From Clostridia bacterium (GTDB lineage: Bacteria; Bacillota; Clostridia; Oscillospirales; CAG-272), in the NCBI GenBank assembly GCA_017456145.1, contig JAFTJZ010000003.1, positions 1 through 64,000 on the forward strand: a DNA stretch of 64,000 nucleotides, read 5' to 3'. The notes below the pieces were generated by a model that searched no databases, had not been told where the DNA came from, and saw only the letters and a list, made by a program, of their open reading frames with translations. The translations under genes and the position numbers were made by a program. Shown in pieces: positions 16,763-25,812 of the stretch; the first letter of the stretch is position 1; each line of letters starts with the position of its first letter.

Positions 16763-18307
16763 ATGAAACAACATTGGAAACACCTCATCAGCCTGCTGCT
16801 TGCCATGTGCATGATAATCGGCGCGATGAGTTTGCTTGCCTGCGCGGATGAGGAGGAACCCAACAAAGAAAATCCCCCCAAGCAAGACACCGACCAAACC
16901 GAAACCCCCCAGACCCCCGAGGAAGAAGAGGTCGTTCGCCTGCCTCTGGACCTTCCGACCACCACCTACGGCGGCGCCGAGGTGCATTTTCTCTCCTATT
17001 CAGCCGAAGGACAAGTGATCCCCGGCACCACATGGGTACCGTGGGAGGAAATCGATATTGCGGAATATGCCGGAGGTACGCTCGAAGGCGCCGTATACGA
17101 TCGAAACTCGACGGTAGAAGAGCTGTACGACGTAGTGATCACCTCCGAATACATCTGCGTGGATCAGGGCTACAACACCCAACTGCGCAACAACCACTCC
17201 AGCGGTGAGGATCGTTTTCAGGTCATCACCCAGCGCTCCTACGAGATCAAAACGCTGGTGCTGGAAGGTCTCATGTCCAATATGTTTGAGTTCTCTAACC
17301 TGCACACCGATATGCCCTGGTGGAATCAGGACTCGGTCAGTGCCTTTACACTGGGTAAATCGCTGTTTTTCGCCGCCCCCGAGATGCTGCTGCGCGATAA
17401 GGCTGCCACTGCCTGCGTTTATTACAACGATAAGGTTGCCACCGACAAGGGTATCACGGATCTTTATGAGCTGGTCAGAGAAGGCGATTGGACGTTTGAA
17501 GAATTTATCACCATCACCGAGGAGGTTGCCGCAAGCCTTGACGGCGATGATCTGATGAACTCTCATGAGGATCTCTGGGGCTCCACCAGCGGTCTGGCAC
17601 AGCCTTATCTGATCTACGGCGGCGCGGGCATGAAATACGCTCACACCGACGAGGACGGTTATCTGGTTTATGACTTCGGCGACGACGATTCCATCCTCCA
17701 TCTGCAGGATGTCTACGATCTGTACGTCTTCAACGAGGCCGTACCGCTCAACGAGGATGCCTCCACCTTCAATCCGCCCGCAGATTTCGGTCTGTTCACG
17801 TCTGATCTTGCTTTGTTTGAGCCCGGCTTGGTCAAGGGTCTGCTCAACTACCGCGACATGGAGAGCAATTTCGGCGTACTGCCCACGCCCAAGATGGATT
17901 CCTATCAGGATAACTACTATTCTCTGGTTTGGGTTCATCAGGACTGCGTGCTGGGTATCCCTGCGATCGTCGCAGAGACCGACATGGTCACTACCGTGCT
18001 GGAGCACATGAATTATCTGTCCTATTATGATGTATACCCCCTGTTCTATAACACCATCATTCTGGGCAGATCGCCCCGCGACGAGCAATCCAGAGAAATG
18101 CTCGAGCTGGTCTTTGAGACCCGCTATTACGACCCGGGTCTGTTCTGGGATCACGGGCAGGGTGAGAGCGGTCTGCACGCCAACAGCGGTTTCCGCGGTA
18201 TTCCCAACACCCAAAACAACAATATTGCCTCCATCTTTGCGACCTATAAGGGCATCATAGAGAACAATTTCAAGGTCCTCAACGAATTTATTGATGAAAT
18301 GAGTTAA
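16763..18307 (+). CDS. Extracellular solute-binding lipoprotein 2
   Basis: 514 residues, tandem paralogue of the gene before it. Lipobox LLAC (Cys at about 29) is followed by a very acidic Asp/Glu/Pro/Thr linker. The mature domain then matches the first copy block by block (LRNNHSSGEDRFQVITQRSY, NLHTDMPWWNQDSV, MLLRDKAATA, VWVHQDCVLGIP). Different loops (for example about 280-300 and 330-350) suggest a different ligand. No ABC permease is adjacent. AAAAGGAGG precedes the ATG. Confidence 0.8.
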   Translation: MKQHWKHLISLLLAMCMIIGAMSLLACADEEEPNKENPPKQDTDQTETPQTPEEEEVVRLPLDLPTTTYGGAEVHFLSYSAEGQVIPGTTWVPWEEIDIAEYAGGTLEGAVYDRNSTVEELYDVVITSEYICVDQGYNTQLRNNHSSGEDRFQVITQRSYEIKTLVLEGLMSNMFEFSNLHTDMPWWNQDSVSAFTLGKSLFFAAPEMLLRDKAATACVYYNDKVATDKGITDLYELVREGDWTFEEFITITEEVAASLDGDDLMNSHEDLWGSTSGLAQPYLIYGGAGMKYAHTDEDGYLVYDFGDDDSILHLQDVYDLYVFNEAVPLNEDASTFNPPADFGLFTSDLALFEPGLVKGLLNYRDMESNFGVLPTPKMDSYQDNYYSLVWVHQDCVLGIPAIVAETDMVTTVLEHMNYLSYYDVYPLFYNTIILGRSPRDEQSREMLELVFETRYYDPGLFWDHGQGESGLHANSGFRGIPNTQNNNIASIFATYKGIIENNFKVLNEFIDEMS

Positions 18308-18313
18308 TCCACC

Positions 18314-18349
18314 AAGGGGCTGTCTTTTTGGACAGCCTCCTTTTTTTTG
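18314..18349 (+). terminator. Terminator after solute-binding lipoprotein 2
   Basis: AGGGGCTGTC, short T-rich loop, GACAGCCTCC, then T8. Confidence 0.8.
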
Positions 18350-18382
18350 AAATATAGGCAAGATGTTTGCGCCGCCCCCTTG

Positions 18383-18411
18383 TAAAAGTGAAAGATTTGT
18401 GGTAAAATATA
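18383..18411 (+). promoter_or_regulatory. Promoter of the phosphohexomutase gene
   Basis: TTGTAA, 17 bp, TAAAAT, with the same GATTTGTGGTAAAAT core as the promoter of the preceding gene. Confidence 0.65.
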
Positions 18412-18445
18412 ACGGTAACATCTTCCATATAGCAAGGAGAGACTT

Positions 18446-19876
18446 ATGACCAACATTCATTTCGGCACGGGCGGCTGGAGAGCCGTCATCGGTGACGATT
18501 TTATCAAAGAAAACATCTGCCGCACCGCACAAGGCATCTGCGACATGATGATCGCTCAAGGAAAGAACGACACTCCCGTGGTCATCGGACATGACCGCCG
18601 TTTTCTCTCGGACACTGCCGCTGCCTGGGTGAGCGAGGTGCTCTGTGCCAACGGCTTTACCGTCCATTACATCGACCGCAGCGCCCCCACCCCCTTGGTC
18701 ATGTTTCTGGTCAAGGATCTTGGACTGCGTTTCGGTATTGAGATCACCGCCAGCCACAATCCCTCCTCGGACAACGGCATCAAGCTGATCGTTGAAGAAG
18801 GCCGGGACGCCTCGCTGGAGTGCACCAATGAGTTGGAAACTTACATCGCCCGCGTCACCCCTGCGCACATCCGCTCCATGCCCCTGTCCGATGCCAAGGC
18901 AGCCGGACTGGCGATTCCCATGCATACGCCCTTCAACACCTTTGTCGATTCCATTCTCTCTCGTTTGGATACCGACGCCATCCGCCGCCGCGGCTTGCGC
19001 ATTTTGTTTGACCCCATGCACGGCTCGGGCACCTATCCGCTGACTGTCATTCTCAACACCACCCGCTGTACGGTGGACACCATCAACTACAACAAGGATG
19101 CCTATTTCGGTGGCGGCATTCCCGCCCCCACCCGTCGGACGCTGGAGGAGCTTGCGGTTGCGGTCTGCCACGGCAATTATGACCTCGGTATCGCCTTCGA
19201 CGGCGACGGCGACCGTCTGGGCATCATCGACAATCTCGGCAACTACATGGATGCCAACAGTATTCTGGTCATGCTTTATTATTATCTGCACGAATACCGC
19301 GGCTGGAAGGGCCCTGTCGTGCGTAATCTGGCGACGACGCATATGCTGGACCGAGTGGCGGCCTCCTTTGGTGAGCAGTGCTATGAGGTGCCCGTCGGGT
19401 TCAAGTACATCTCGGCTAAGATCGATGAGACCGATGCGGTGCTCGGCGGTGAATCCTCGGGCGGCTTGACCGTGCGCGGTCATATCCACGGCAAGGATTC
19501 CATTTACGCCGCGTCGCTTTTCGTGGAAATGATCTCCGCCATCGGCAAAACGCCCTCCGAGTTCTGGGCAGAGCTGGTTGAAAAATACGGCAGCTTTTCG
19601 CTGCAGGAGGACAACCTCCGTTTCCGTGCGGAGAACAAGGCAAAGATCAATGCCCTGATCATGGAGGACAAGCAGTTGCCTACCTTTGAAAAGAAGATCG
19701 CCCGCGTCGGCTATGAAGACGGCTGCAAGGTCTATTTTGAGGACGACTCTTTCCTGATTTGCCGTTTCTCGGGCACCGAGCCTTTGCTGCGCATCTTTGC
19801 GGAATCCACCGACGCGGTGACTGCCCTTTCCCTGATCGCTACCATGCGAGACTTTCTTGGAGACTATCTGGTGTAA
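18446..19876 (+). CDS. Phosphoglucomutase/phosphomannomutase family protein
   Basis: 476 residues with the four domains of the alpha-D-phosphohexomutase family: catalytic Ser loop TASHNP (Ser103), Mg-binding DGDGDR (about 252-257), sugar-binding GGESSGG (about 333-339) and the C-terminal phosphate-binding RFSGTEPLLRI. It interconverts hexose 1- and 6-phosphates, linking sugar breakdown to envelope precursors. Glucose versus mannose preference cannot be read from sequence. Cytosolic. It follows the two binding-protein genes, with its own promoter at 18383-18411. Confidence 0.9.
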   Translation: MTNIHFGTGGWRAVIGDDFIKENICRTAQGICDMMIAQGKNDTPVVIGHDRRFLSDTAAAWVSEVLCANGFTVHYIDRSAPTPLVMFLVKDLGLRFGIEITASHNPSSDNGIKLIVEEGRDASLECTNELETYIARVTPAHIRSMPLSDAKAAGLAIPMHTPFNTFVDSILSRLDTDAIRRRGLRILFDPMHGSGTYPLTVILNTTRCTVDTINYNKDAYFGGGIPAPTRRTLEELAVAVCHGNYDLGIAFDGDGDRLGIIDNLGNYMDANSILVMLYYYLHEYRGWKGPVVRNLATTHMLDRVAASFGEQCYEVPVGFKYISAKIDETDAVLGGESSGGLTVRGHIHGKDSIYAASLFVEMISAIGKTPSEFWAELVEKYGSFSLQEDNLRFRAENKAKINALIMEDKQLPTFEKKIARVGYEDGCKVYFEDDSFLICRFSGTEPLLRIFAESTDAVTALSLIATMRDFLGDYLV

Positions 19877-20012
19877 GATCGACTTTGGATTTTCACGAAT
19901 TTTCATCCGCTCGGATCCAATGATCTATTTCGCCCCACTGAGCAAAACAGTGAGGTCAACCCTTGCTCAATGCCATTCAACCACATTGAGAAAGCCATCA
20001 ACGAACGGTTGC

Positions 20013-20041
20013 TTGACAAATACCATCTTCTGTGATAGAAT
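20013..20041 (+). promoter_or_regulatory. Promoter of the PH-like membrane protein gene
   Basis: TTGACA, 17 bp, TAGAAT. The leader to the ATG at 20170 is about 120 nt. Otherwise nothing is seen in 19877-20169. Confidence 0.7.
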
Positions 20042-20169
20042 ATAGGCGTCGCGAAGGCAAACGGAAAATTTTTCATCTTTTTTAGATTTTTACCCAACCT
20101 TTTTCCTGCTTTTCGTGTCATACTTATGTCGACATATTAAAACATCAACATCCTGAAAGGAAACCATGT

Positions 20170-20859
20170 ATGAACTACAAAAACAACCTCGGCTATTTCA
20201 ACAAATCCGACACCATGCGCACCGTCGGGCTCGGCATTCTGGTTGGTGGCTTTGCCGCACTTTGCATCGGCTTTGCGACCAGCTACATCCTTTATTTCAT
20301 CGGTGGCCCCCTCATTGTGGTGGGTGCGCTGCTCTTTATCATCGGTGCGGCAGGTCGCTCCAACGATGAAGAGATCAAGCACTGCATCACCCGCGCGACC
20401 GAAGGGATGGAGGTCGATCTGAGTGCAGATCGCGCTTATGCCAAGCGTATCATCCCCAAAAGTGAGCCCGAGATCGCCCAGAATTATGAATACCGCGAGG
20501 GCGTGATGCTCACCCGCTCCAAGAGCAACTCGCTGCGCTCCTCGGAGTACACCAAGTCTATTCTCTACCTTCTGACCGACGCGCTCTATATCGTCAGCCG
20601 CAGCATCTCTTTGGTCGAGGATAAGACTCTCAACGTCACACTGGAGATTCCCTACGCACAGATCGAGAAGGTGGAGATCTTCCGTGACGTCGCCAATCTC
20701 CCCTTTAAGAAGAAGACCTTCACCGCCCATATCACTCGTCTGATCATCACGTATGACGGCGGTAAGACCTTCACCACCCCCATCCACGACGATATTACCA
20801 CCGATCAGCTGGCGCAGAAGATCGAAAAGCATATCGCAGACAGCAAGAAAGCGCAATAA
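20170..20859 (+). CDS. Membrane protein with cytoplasmic PH-like domain
   Basis: 229 residues. Two membrane helices close together (about 18-38 and 40-60) are followed by a soluble region that may form a PH-like/bPH fold (ILYLLTDALYIVSRSISLVE, then VTLEIPYAQIEKVEIFRDV). Not a recognised named family; function unknown. The start follows GAAAGGA by about 10 nt; another ATG 4 bp earlier is in a different, shadow frame. It ends just before a terminator. Confidence 0.6.
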   Translation: MNYKNNLGYFNKSDTMRTVGLGILVGGFAALCIGFATSYILYFIGGPLIVVGALLFIIGAAGRSNDEEIKHCITRATEGMEVDLSADRAYAKRIIPKSEPEIAQNYEYREGVMLTRSKSNSLRSSEYTKSILYLLTDALYIVSRSISLVEDKTLNVTLEIPYAQIEKVEIFRDVANLPFKKKTFTAHITRLIITYDGGKTFTTPIHDDITTDQLAQKIEKHIADSKKAQ

Positions 20860-20897
20860 AAAGGATATCCACTCAGCGCACGCCTCTATCAGCATAA

Positions 20898-20934
20898 AAT
20901 CGGCGGAAAAACTTTACTTTCCGCCGATTTTGTG
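20898..20934 (+). terminator. Terminator after the PH-like membrane protein
   Basis: AAAATCGGCGGAAA, 8-nt loop, TTTCCGCCGATTTT. Confidence 0.75.
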
Positions 20935-20977
20935 TTATAATGAGCAGGGTCATGAAAACGGGAGATAAACCACCAAA

Positions 20978-21470
20978 ATGAAAAGATCTGTGATTCAAGC
21001 AATATAATTACAGTTCTAAAGGTGCATATTTTGTCACGATCTGCATCAAGGATAGAAAAAGAATACTTTCGGATATCACCAGACCGGTAGGGGTCGGCGC
21101 CCACGACGACCCGCAAATTCGATTAACCAAGATTGGTGTAATTGTTGAGAAAAATCTGTTTTCAAGTGAAAAAATCTCCGGTGTAAGAATTGACCGATAC
21201 GTGATTATGCCTGACCATATTCACATTATCGTCGTTCTTGATCCTGACAAATATGTCAAACAGCAGGACGGGTCGTCGAAGGCGCCGACCCCTACCAACG
21301 AGATGCTACCGCATATTGTATCGACCTTTAAAAGATTCTGTAATAAAGAAATCGGCAGTAATATTTATCAACGCGGCTATATTGAGCACATCACTTGCGA
21401 TCGCGAAGATTATGACACAAGTACAAAATATATCTGCGAAAAGGGGCTGCTGCAAATCTTCATTTGCACA
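20978..21470 (+). pseudogene. Decayed REP-associated/IS200-like Y1 transposase
   Basis: The frame from 20994 reads FKQYNSKGAYFVTICIKDRK, then DRYVIMPDHIHIIVVLDPDK and FKRFCNKEIGSNIYQRGYIE, the hallmark blocks of Y1_Tnp/RAYT transposases with the HIH (HUH) metal motif. It is broken at both ends. The ATG at 20978 is out of frame with the body (one-base shift), and the C-terminus stops matching after DTSTKYICE, where the YI..NP segment with the catalytic Tyr region should continue. RAYTs mobilise REP palindromes, and a REP-like 16-bp inverted repeat lies inside this gene. Confidence 0.75.
21086..21297. repeat. REP-like inverted repeat inside the transposase remnant
   Basis: GGTAGGGGTCGGCGCC (about 21086-21101) and its perfect reverse complement (about 21279-21295) flank about 180 bp of the coding frame. 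A 29-nt relative with two changes lies at about 45133-45162. Confidence 0.65.
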
Positions 21471-21517
21471 GTCCCTTTTGCTGTTCTTATAAACATGAGC
21501 CGTTACCCGTTTTCTGA

Positions 21518-22033
21518 TCATTCATATCCCGTCTTACGGAATCGAACAATCGAGATAACCGTTGAGATGATGTTGCCGACCTCACAGATGATACCGCCGA
21601 TTGAGAACACCATGATATTGTGCGCCAGCCAGCAGGGAGAGGAGATAAAAAGCTGCACGTAGCGGATGATCTTCCCCTTCTCGGTCCACATGGCATGGGT
21701 CGTGGTGATCATGGCGATCAGCACCAAAAGGGATGGCACCCCCTCAAAGGTCAGCACCGTTGCCGCAACAAAGACGGCATCCAGCCCCCACATCAGCGCC
21801 TTGTGACGGAATCTGCCACCCGCTGCAAGCGCCGCCGCACGAACCACACCCAAAAGGTTCATCAAGCATCCTGTGTATGCGCCCAGCAAAAGATAATTCA
21901 TCATGAACAAAAAGCTGCCCAGACATTGTGCGGCGAAAAACGGGCGGTTTTTTTTGATCTGAAAGGATATTAAATAAACAACAGACCCCAAAATTCCAAA
22001 AGCCTGTGCTATGATCTCCATCGGTTCCATCAT
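21518..22033 (-). CDS. YgjV family inner membrane protein
   Basis: 171 residues with about five or six hydrophobic helices (IIAQAFGILGSVVYLISF, then AAQCLGSFLFMMNYLLLGAYTG and others), matching the bacterial inner membrane protein family YgjV (PF10688). Function is not established. No clear Shine-Dalgarno precedes the first ATG. Instead a small hairpin (GCCGC..GCGGC, about 22040-22056) does, so MEPMEII or MEIIAQ are possible alternative starts. It lies between the decayed transposase and tldD, divergent from tldD. Confidence 0.75.
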   Translation of the reverse strand: MMEPMEIIAQAFGILGSVVYLISFQIKKNRPFFAAQCLGSFLFMMNYLLLGAYTGCLMNLLGVVRAAALAAGGRFRHKALMWGLDAVFVAATVLTFEGVPSLLVLIAMITTTHAMWTEKGKIIRYVQLFISSPCWLAHNIMVFSIGGIICEVGNIISTVISIVRFRKTGYE

Positions 22034-22214
22034 TTACAACGCCGCAATAACGCGGCTGCTCTTTTCTTTTCATAATTCGGTACGCAGCAGAGCATACCGT
22101 CGCGCAATATTGTAGCATAAAGACGAAAAAAAGTCAAGTGCCCCCTTGCATTTTTTTATAAAATATGTTAGAATGGTATTGTTAAAACAAATCAAACGAA
22201 AGGCGGAATATTTT

Positions 22215-23618
22215 ATGGCATTTTCCCAATTTCTTGCCTCTCGCCGCGACGCGGCGAAGGCTTTGGTCGCTTGCCTTGGCAAGCATTTTGCCTACGTCAG
22301 CATTCTTGGCACGGATGTAGGCGGCACACGCGTGACCGTCAATAAAAATACCGCGGCCATCGGTGAAGGCGGCGGCGAATGCGGCTTTGTCATCAAGATG
22401 CAAAACGGCGGCGCATTTTACGAACATTCGCTGTGTGACATTGATGACGATCCCGAGGTCTTGTGCGAGCGCATTCTCGCCACGCTGACCGTCCCCCGGA
22501 CACTTACCGACGCAGCAATGCGTCTTGAGCCCCCCGCGGACGAGCCTCTGGTTCGGGATTTTGTGCGAGAAAATGATTACAAAAGCTATACCGACGCACA
22601 GCTGCTTGACTTCTGCCGCACACTCAAGGATGACATCCTCGAGCGCGACAGCGAACACATTCTCAACGCGGTCGCCGCGCTGAGCACCCTGACAGTCTCC
22701 AAGCTGTTCATCTCCAAGAACCGCGAGCTGAGCCAGTGCTACGGCTGGGCAAACGGCTTTGCCGTAGCAGTCTATCGCGACGGCGAGAAGATGGTGCAGG
22801 TGCGCGAGGTGGAGGGAGAGAACGATCTGCGTACCGTCATGGCGCAGCTCCCCAAAAAGATCGACAACCTCATCGACAAAGCACGCCATCTGGTCAAGGC
22901 AACGCCCATCACCCCGGGCGTCTACGACGTCATCACCGCACCCTCCATCACGGGGCTGATCGCTCACGAGGCGTTCGGTCACGGCGTGGAGATGGATCAG
23001 TTCGTCAAGGAGCGAGCATTGGCTAAGCAATACGTCGGCAAATACGTCGCCTCTCCCATCTGCAATATGCACGATGGTGCAGCGGCAGCCGACAGCGTGG
23101 CATCCTTCTTCTTTGACGATGACGGTGTCTTGGCACACGACACCCAGATCATCAAGGACGGCGTCCTTGTGGCAGGACTTTGCGACCTGACCTCGGCAAC
23201 CGAGCTGGGCGTACCTCCCACAGGCAACGGCAGACGTGAGTCCTTCAAGAGAAAAGCCTATGCACGCATGACCAACACCTACTTTGAGGCGGGCAAGGAC
23301 AAGCTTTGTGACATGATCGCCTCCATCAAGCACGGCTATATGCTGTTTGAGACCAACAATGGTATGGAAGACCCCAAAAACTGGCAAATTCAGTGTACTG
23401 CCGAGTACGGCATTGAGATCGTTGACGGCAAGCTGACTGAAAATTACGTCTCTCCCGTCGTCATGAGCGGTTATGTGCCGGATCTGCTCAAGTCCATCTC
23501 GATGGTCTCGGACGATTTTCAGGTCATCGGCGCCGGCTCCTGCGGTAAGGGCTATAAAGAATGGGTACGCGTCTCAGACGGCGGTCCCGCATTGAAAGTG
23601 AGGTGCAAGCTGTCATGA
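22215..23618 (+). CDS. tldD: TldD metalloprotease subunit
   Basis: 467 residues. The zinc motif is HEAFGH (His251, His256), the HExxxH form that marks TldD, with the third ligand expected in the C-terminal Cys/Gly-rich part (GAGSCGKGYKEW). Together with TldE it forms a heterodimer that degrades unfolded or modified peptides and matures some RiPPs. Start MAFSQFLA follows AAAGGCGG. It overlaps tldE by 4 bp (ATGA), indicating coupled translation. No RiPP precursor is visible nearby, so a general proteolytic role is the simpler reading. Cytosolic. Confidence 0.92.
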   Translation: MAFSQFLASRRDAAKALVACLGKHFAYVSILGTDVGGTRVTVNKNTAAIGEGGGECGFVIKMQNGGAFYEHSLCDIDDDPEVLCERILATLTVPRTLTDAAMRLEPPADEPLVRDFVRENDYKSYTDAQLLDFCRTLKDDILERDSEHILNAVAALSTLTVSKLFISKNRELSQCYGWANGFAVAVYRDGEKMVQVREVEGENDLRTVMAQLPKKIDNLIDKARHLVKATPITPGVYDVITAPSITGLIAHEAFGHGVEMDQFVKERALAKQYVGKYVASPICNMHDGAAAADSVASFFFDDDGVLAHDTQIIKDGVLVAGLCDLTSATELGVPPTGNGRRESFKRKAYARMTNTYFEAGKDKLCDMIASIKHGYMLFETNNGMEDPKNWQIQCTAEYGIEIVDGKLTENYVSPVVMSGYVPDLLKSISMVSDDFQVIGAGSCGKGYKEWVRVSDGGPALKVRCKLS

Positions 23619-24892
23619 AAATCTCTCCCATATCTCTGCTTGAATCGTACGCAGGTATCACCGCTTGGCGCGTAACCGAGCGTCATCGTCAATCCTATGA
23701 GGCGTTCTTCATTCGCCGCGATCTGGAGACCATACGCACAACGGACACCATCGACACCTCCGTGACCATTTACATCGACCACGGCGATGCTACCGGTGAC
23801 GCCACCTTTGCCGTTTACGCCTCCACCACCGAGGAGGAATTTTTATCCAAGGTCGCCGCAGCCGTCGAGCGCGCCCGCATGATCGACAACCGCCGCTATA
23901 CGCTCCCCGCCTGCGAAACACTGGAGCGCGAAATCCCCTCCGGCTTTGCCGACGCACCGCTTGATGCGCTGTGTGCCAAGGTCGCCGATGCAGCATTGAA
24001 GGCAGATTGTTATGAAAACGGCTCGATCAACGCCATGGAGATCTTTCTTTACAAGACCCGCACACATATTCAGAACAGCCGTGGCATAGACAAGGTCGAA
24101 ACCAAATATCACGCCATGATCGAGGCCATTCCGACGTGGAATACAAACGGCGAGTCGGTCGAGCTGTATGAGCAATACACCTTCGGCGAGCCTGACATAA
24201 AGGAGATCACCGCCGAGATCAATCGGAAGATGATCGAGGTTGAAAATCGCTCTCTGGCAAAAAAGCCGGAGGTCATGCCGCGCTGCCGCGTGGTGCTTCC
24301 CGCGCCCGAGCTGGCCGAGCTTGCCTTCTCGCTGGCCGATCAGCTGGACTTTGCAACAGTTTACGCACACGCCAATGCTTACAACAAGGGCGATATGCTG
24401 CAAAAGGAACGCACAGGGGACCCGATCAATATCACATTGTGCGGTGCGGTCGCAGGCTGCTGTGACGGTGCGGCATTTGATGCAGACGGCGTGACACTGC
24501 GCGATACCGAGATCATCCGCGACGGGCAGGCCGTGGCATACCACGGTTCTAATCGTTATGCACAATATCTGGGTGAGGCGGTCACGGGTCAGCTGCCCAT
24601 TCTGACTCTCGGCAGCGGAACGCTGTCCGATACGGAGCTGGCAAGCGAGCCGTACTTCCTGTGCGTATCCATGTCGGGACTTCAGCTCGATATTTACAGT
24701 GATTACATCGGCGGCGAGGTGCGCTTGGCATACTACGTTGAGGACGGCAAGATCACGCCGATGACCGGCATCTCGATCAGCGGTAAACTCTCCGATGCTC
24801 TGCGCGGTATCCACCTGTCCGAAAACATGGTCACCCGCCCCAATTACTTCGGTCCCGCACTGGCGGCTTTTGAGGGAATCGCGGTGGTATAA
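23615..24892 (+). CDS. pmbA: TldE/PmbA, non-catalytic partner of TldD
   Basis: 425 residues of the PmbA/TldD family without the HExxxH motif, as normal for TldE. Family blocks include ALKADCYENGSINAMEIFLY, ANAYNKGDMLQKERTG and the closing YVEDGKITPMTGISISGK. It forms the peptide-clamping partner of TldD. The start ATG overlaps the tldD stop; a longer upstream frame runs inside tldD and is not used. It is followed by F2-type terminator hairpins. Confidence 0.9.
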   Translation: MKISPISLLESYAGITAWRVTERHRQSYEAFFIRRDLETIRTTDTIDTSVTIYIDHGDATGDATFAVYASTTEEEFLSKVAAAVERARMIDNRRYTLPACETLEREIPSGFADAPLDALCAKVADAALKADCYENGSINAMEIFLYKTRTHIQNSRGIDKVETKYHAMIEAIPTWNTNGESVELYEQYTFGEPDIKEITAEINRKMIEVENRSLAKKPEVMPRCRVVLPAPELAELAFSLADQLDFATVYAHANAYNKGDMLQKERTGDPINITLCGAVAGCCDGAAFDADGVTLRDTEIIRDGQAVAYHGSNRYAQYLGEAVTGQLPILTLGSGTLSDTELASEPYFLCVSMSGLQLDIYSDYIGGEVRLAYYVEDGKITPMTGISISGKLSDALRGIHLSENMVTRPNYFGPALAAFEGIAVV

Positions 24893-24906
24893 ACGGCCTT
24901 CGGCGA

Positions 24907-25035
24907 CCAAAGGGGCTTTTTTGAAAAAAAGCCCCTTTGGAAACCCAAAAAACTTAAATTGCTTTTAAGACATCTGCTATTTATAATTTTATTAAAGTTT
25001 TTGGGGGTGTCGGACCCTTTTTTCAAAAAGGGTCT
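24907..25035. terminator. Two F2-type hairpins after tldE
   Basis: CCAAAGGGGCTTTTTT paired with its complement (24907-24940), and GGACCC..GGGTCT with a T-rich/A-rich centre (25012-25035). They separate the convergent tldDE and minus-strand envelope operons. The rest of 24893-25122 is non-coding. Confidence 0.6.
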
Positions 25036-25122
25036 GACCCCGCGGAGCGCGTATCTTGGGGGCAGCGCCCCAACTTCCCAAGATAAAAGGTTGGCATCAA
25101 GCGATACCAACCTTTTTTGTGT

Positions 25123-25797
25123 TTATTCCATGATACTTCCGCCCCACTCGACGACGGTAAAGCCTTCGCGTTCAAACGGCTCAAACGTCTGCGGCTCGAC
25201 CTCAACGGGCTCATCCAGCGGCTTTGCCACCATGTAAACCCGCAGCACGCTGTCGGGCGCAGGCGTGACGTTCAGCTTTGCCGCGTCGGTGTACGCCTTG
25301 CCTTGGAACGAGATCAGATTGTACTCATTCTCCTGCAGCTGCGGCAGCCAGTAAATAATAAACTCGTTCGCCTCGCGTGCCGTGAGTCCCATCTCAGAGA
25401 GCGCCCATTCCAGATACGCCGCCGTGTCCTCGCCGCGCACGCATGCGCCATGGGAAAGATCAAGTGCTTTTTCCGTGATACCCTCCCAATACAGACAGTA
25501 GTATTCCTTCCCGTCGGGGAAGGTCAACGTGCCATCGGGAGATGCAACGAAATTTTGCCAGCCCTGTGTCCCGTAGTCGGGATAAGTGCAGGTGAACTTA
25601 CCGTCAAGCTCCATGGTCACCGAGCAGACCGTATCCTCGGTCGGGTAGAGATAGATCACCGGCTTATAATCATTCATATCATCCCCACGCGGTTCGCTCG
25701 GTGCATCTCCGACCAGCGCAGATACCCAAATCAGCGCAATCACAATGGCAATGATGGCGAAAAACAATAACCAACCTAATAGCTTTTTCTTGTTCAT
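25123..25797 (-). CDS. Membrane-anchored protein with KPVIYLYP domain, copy A
   Basis: 224 residues. One N-terminal membrane helix (about 7-30) is followed by a short acidic spacer and an outer domain starting KPVIYLYPTEDTVCSVTMEL. Residues 44-224 are almost identical to the upstream neighbour (copy B, 25813-26481), whereas the anchors are unrelated. KPVIYLYP domains occur in Clostridia surface proteins of unknown role. It has a GGAGGGG ribosome site and is third gene of the operon 27495 to 25123. Two Cys in the domain (in VCSV and FTCTY) may pair outside the cell. Confidence 0.7.
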   Translation of the reverse strand: MNKKKLLGWLLFFAIIAIVIALIWVSALVGDAPSEPRGDDMNDYKPVIYLYPTEDTVCSVTMELDGKFTCTYPDYGTQGWQNFVASPDGTLTFPDGKEYYCLYWEGITEKALDLSHGACVRGEDTAAYLEWALSEMGLTAREANEFIIYWLPQLQENEYNLISFQGKAYTDAAKLNVTPAPDSVLRVYMVAKPLDEPVEVEPQTFEPFEREGFTVVEWGGSIME

Positions 25798-25812
25798 GTG
25801 TTCCCCTCCGTT

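Noticed and set aside
17000..19906. 968-codon minus-strand ORF over a binding protein and the phosphohexomutase
   Set aside because: It spans two convincing plus-strand genes, their terminator and a promoter, and shows no domain. It is a product of codon bias.
23615..24892. TldE judged defective because it lacks HExxxH
   Set aside because: TldE/PmbA subunits normally lack this motif; TldD supplies the zinc site.
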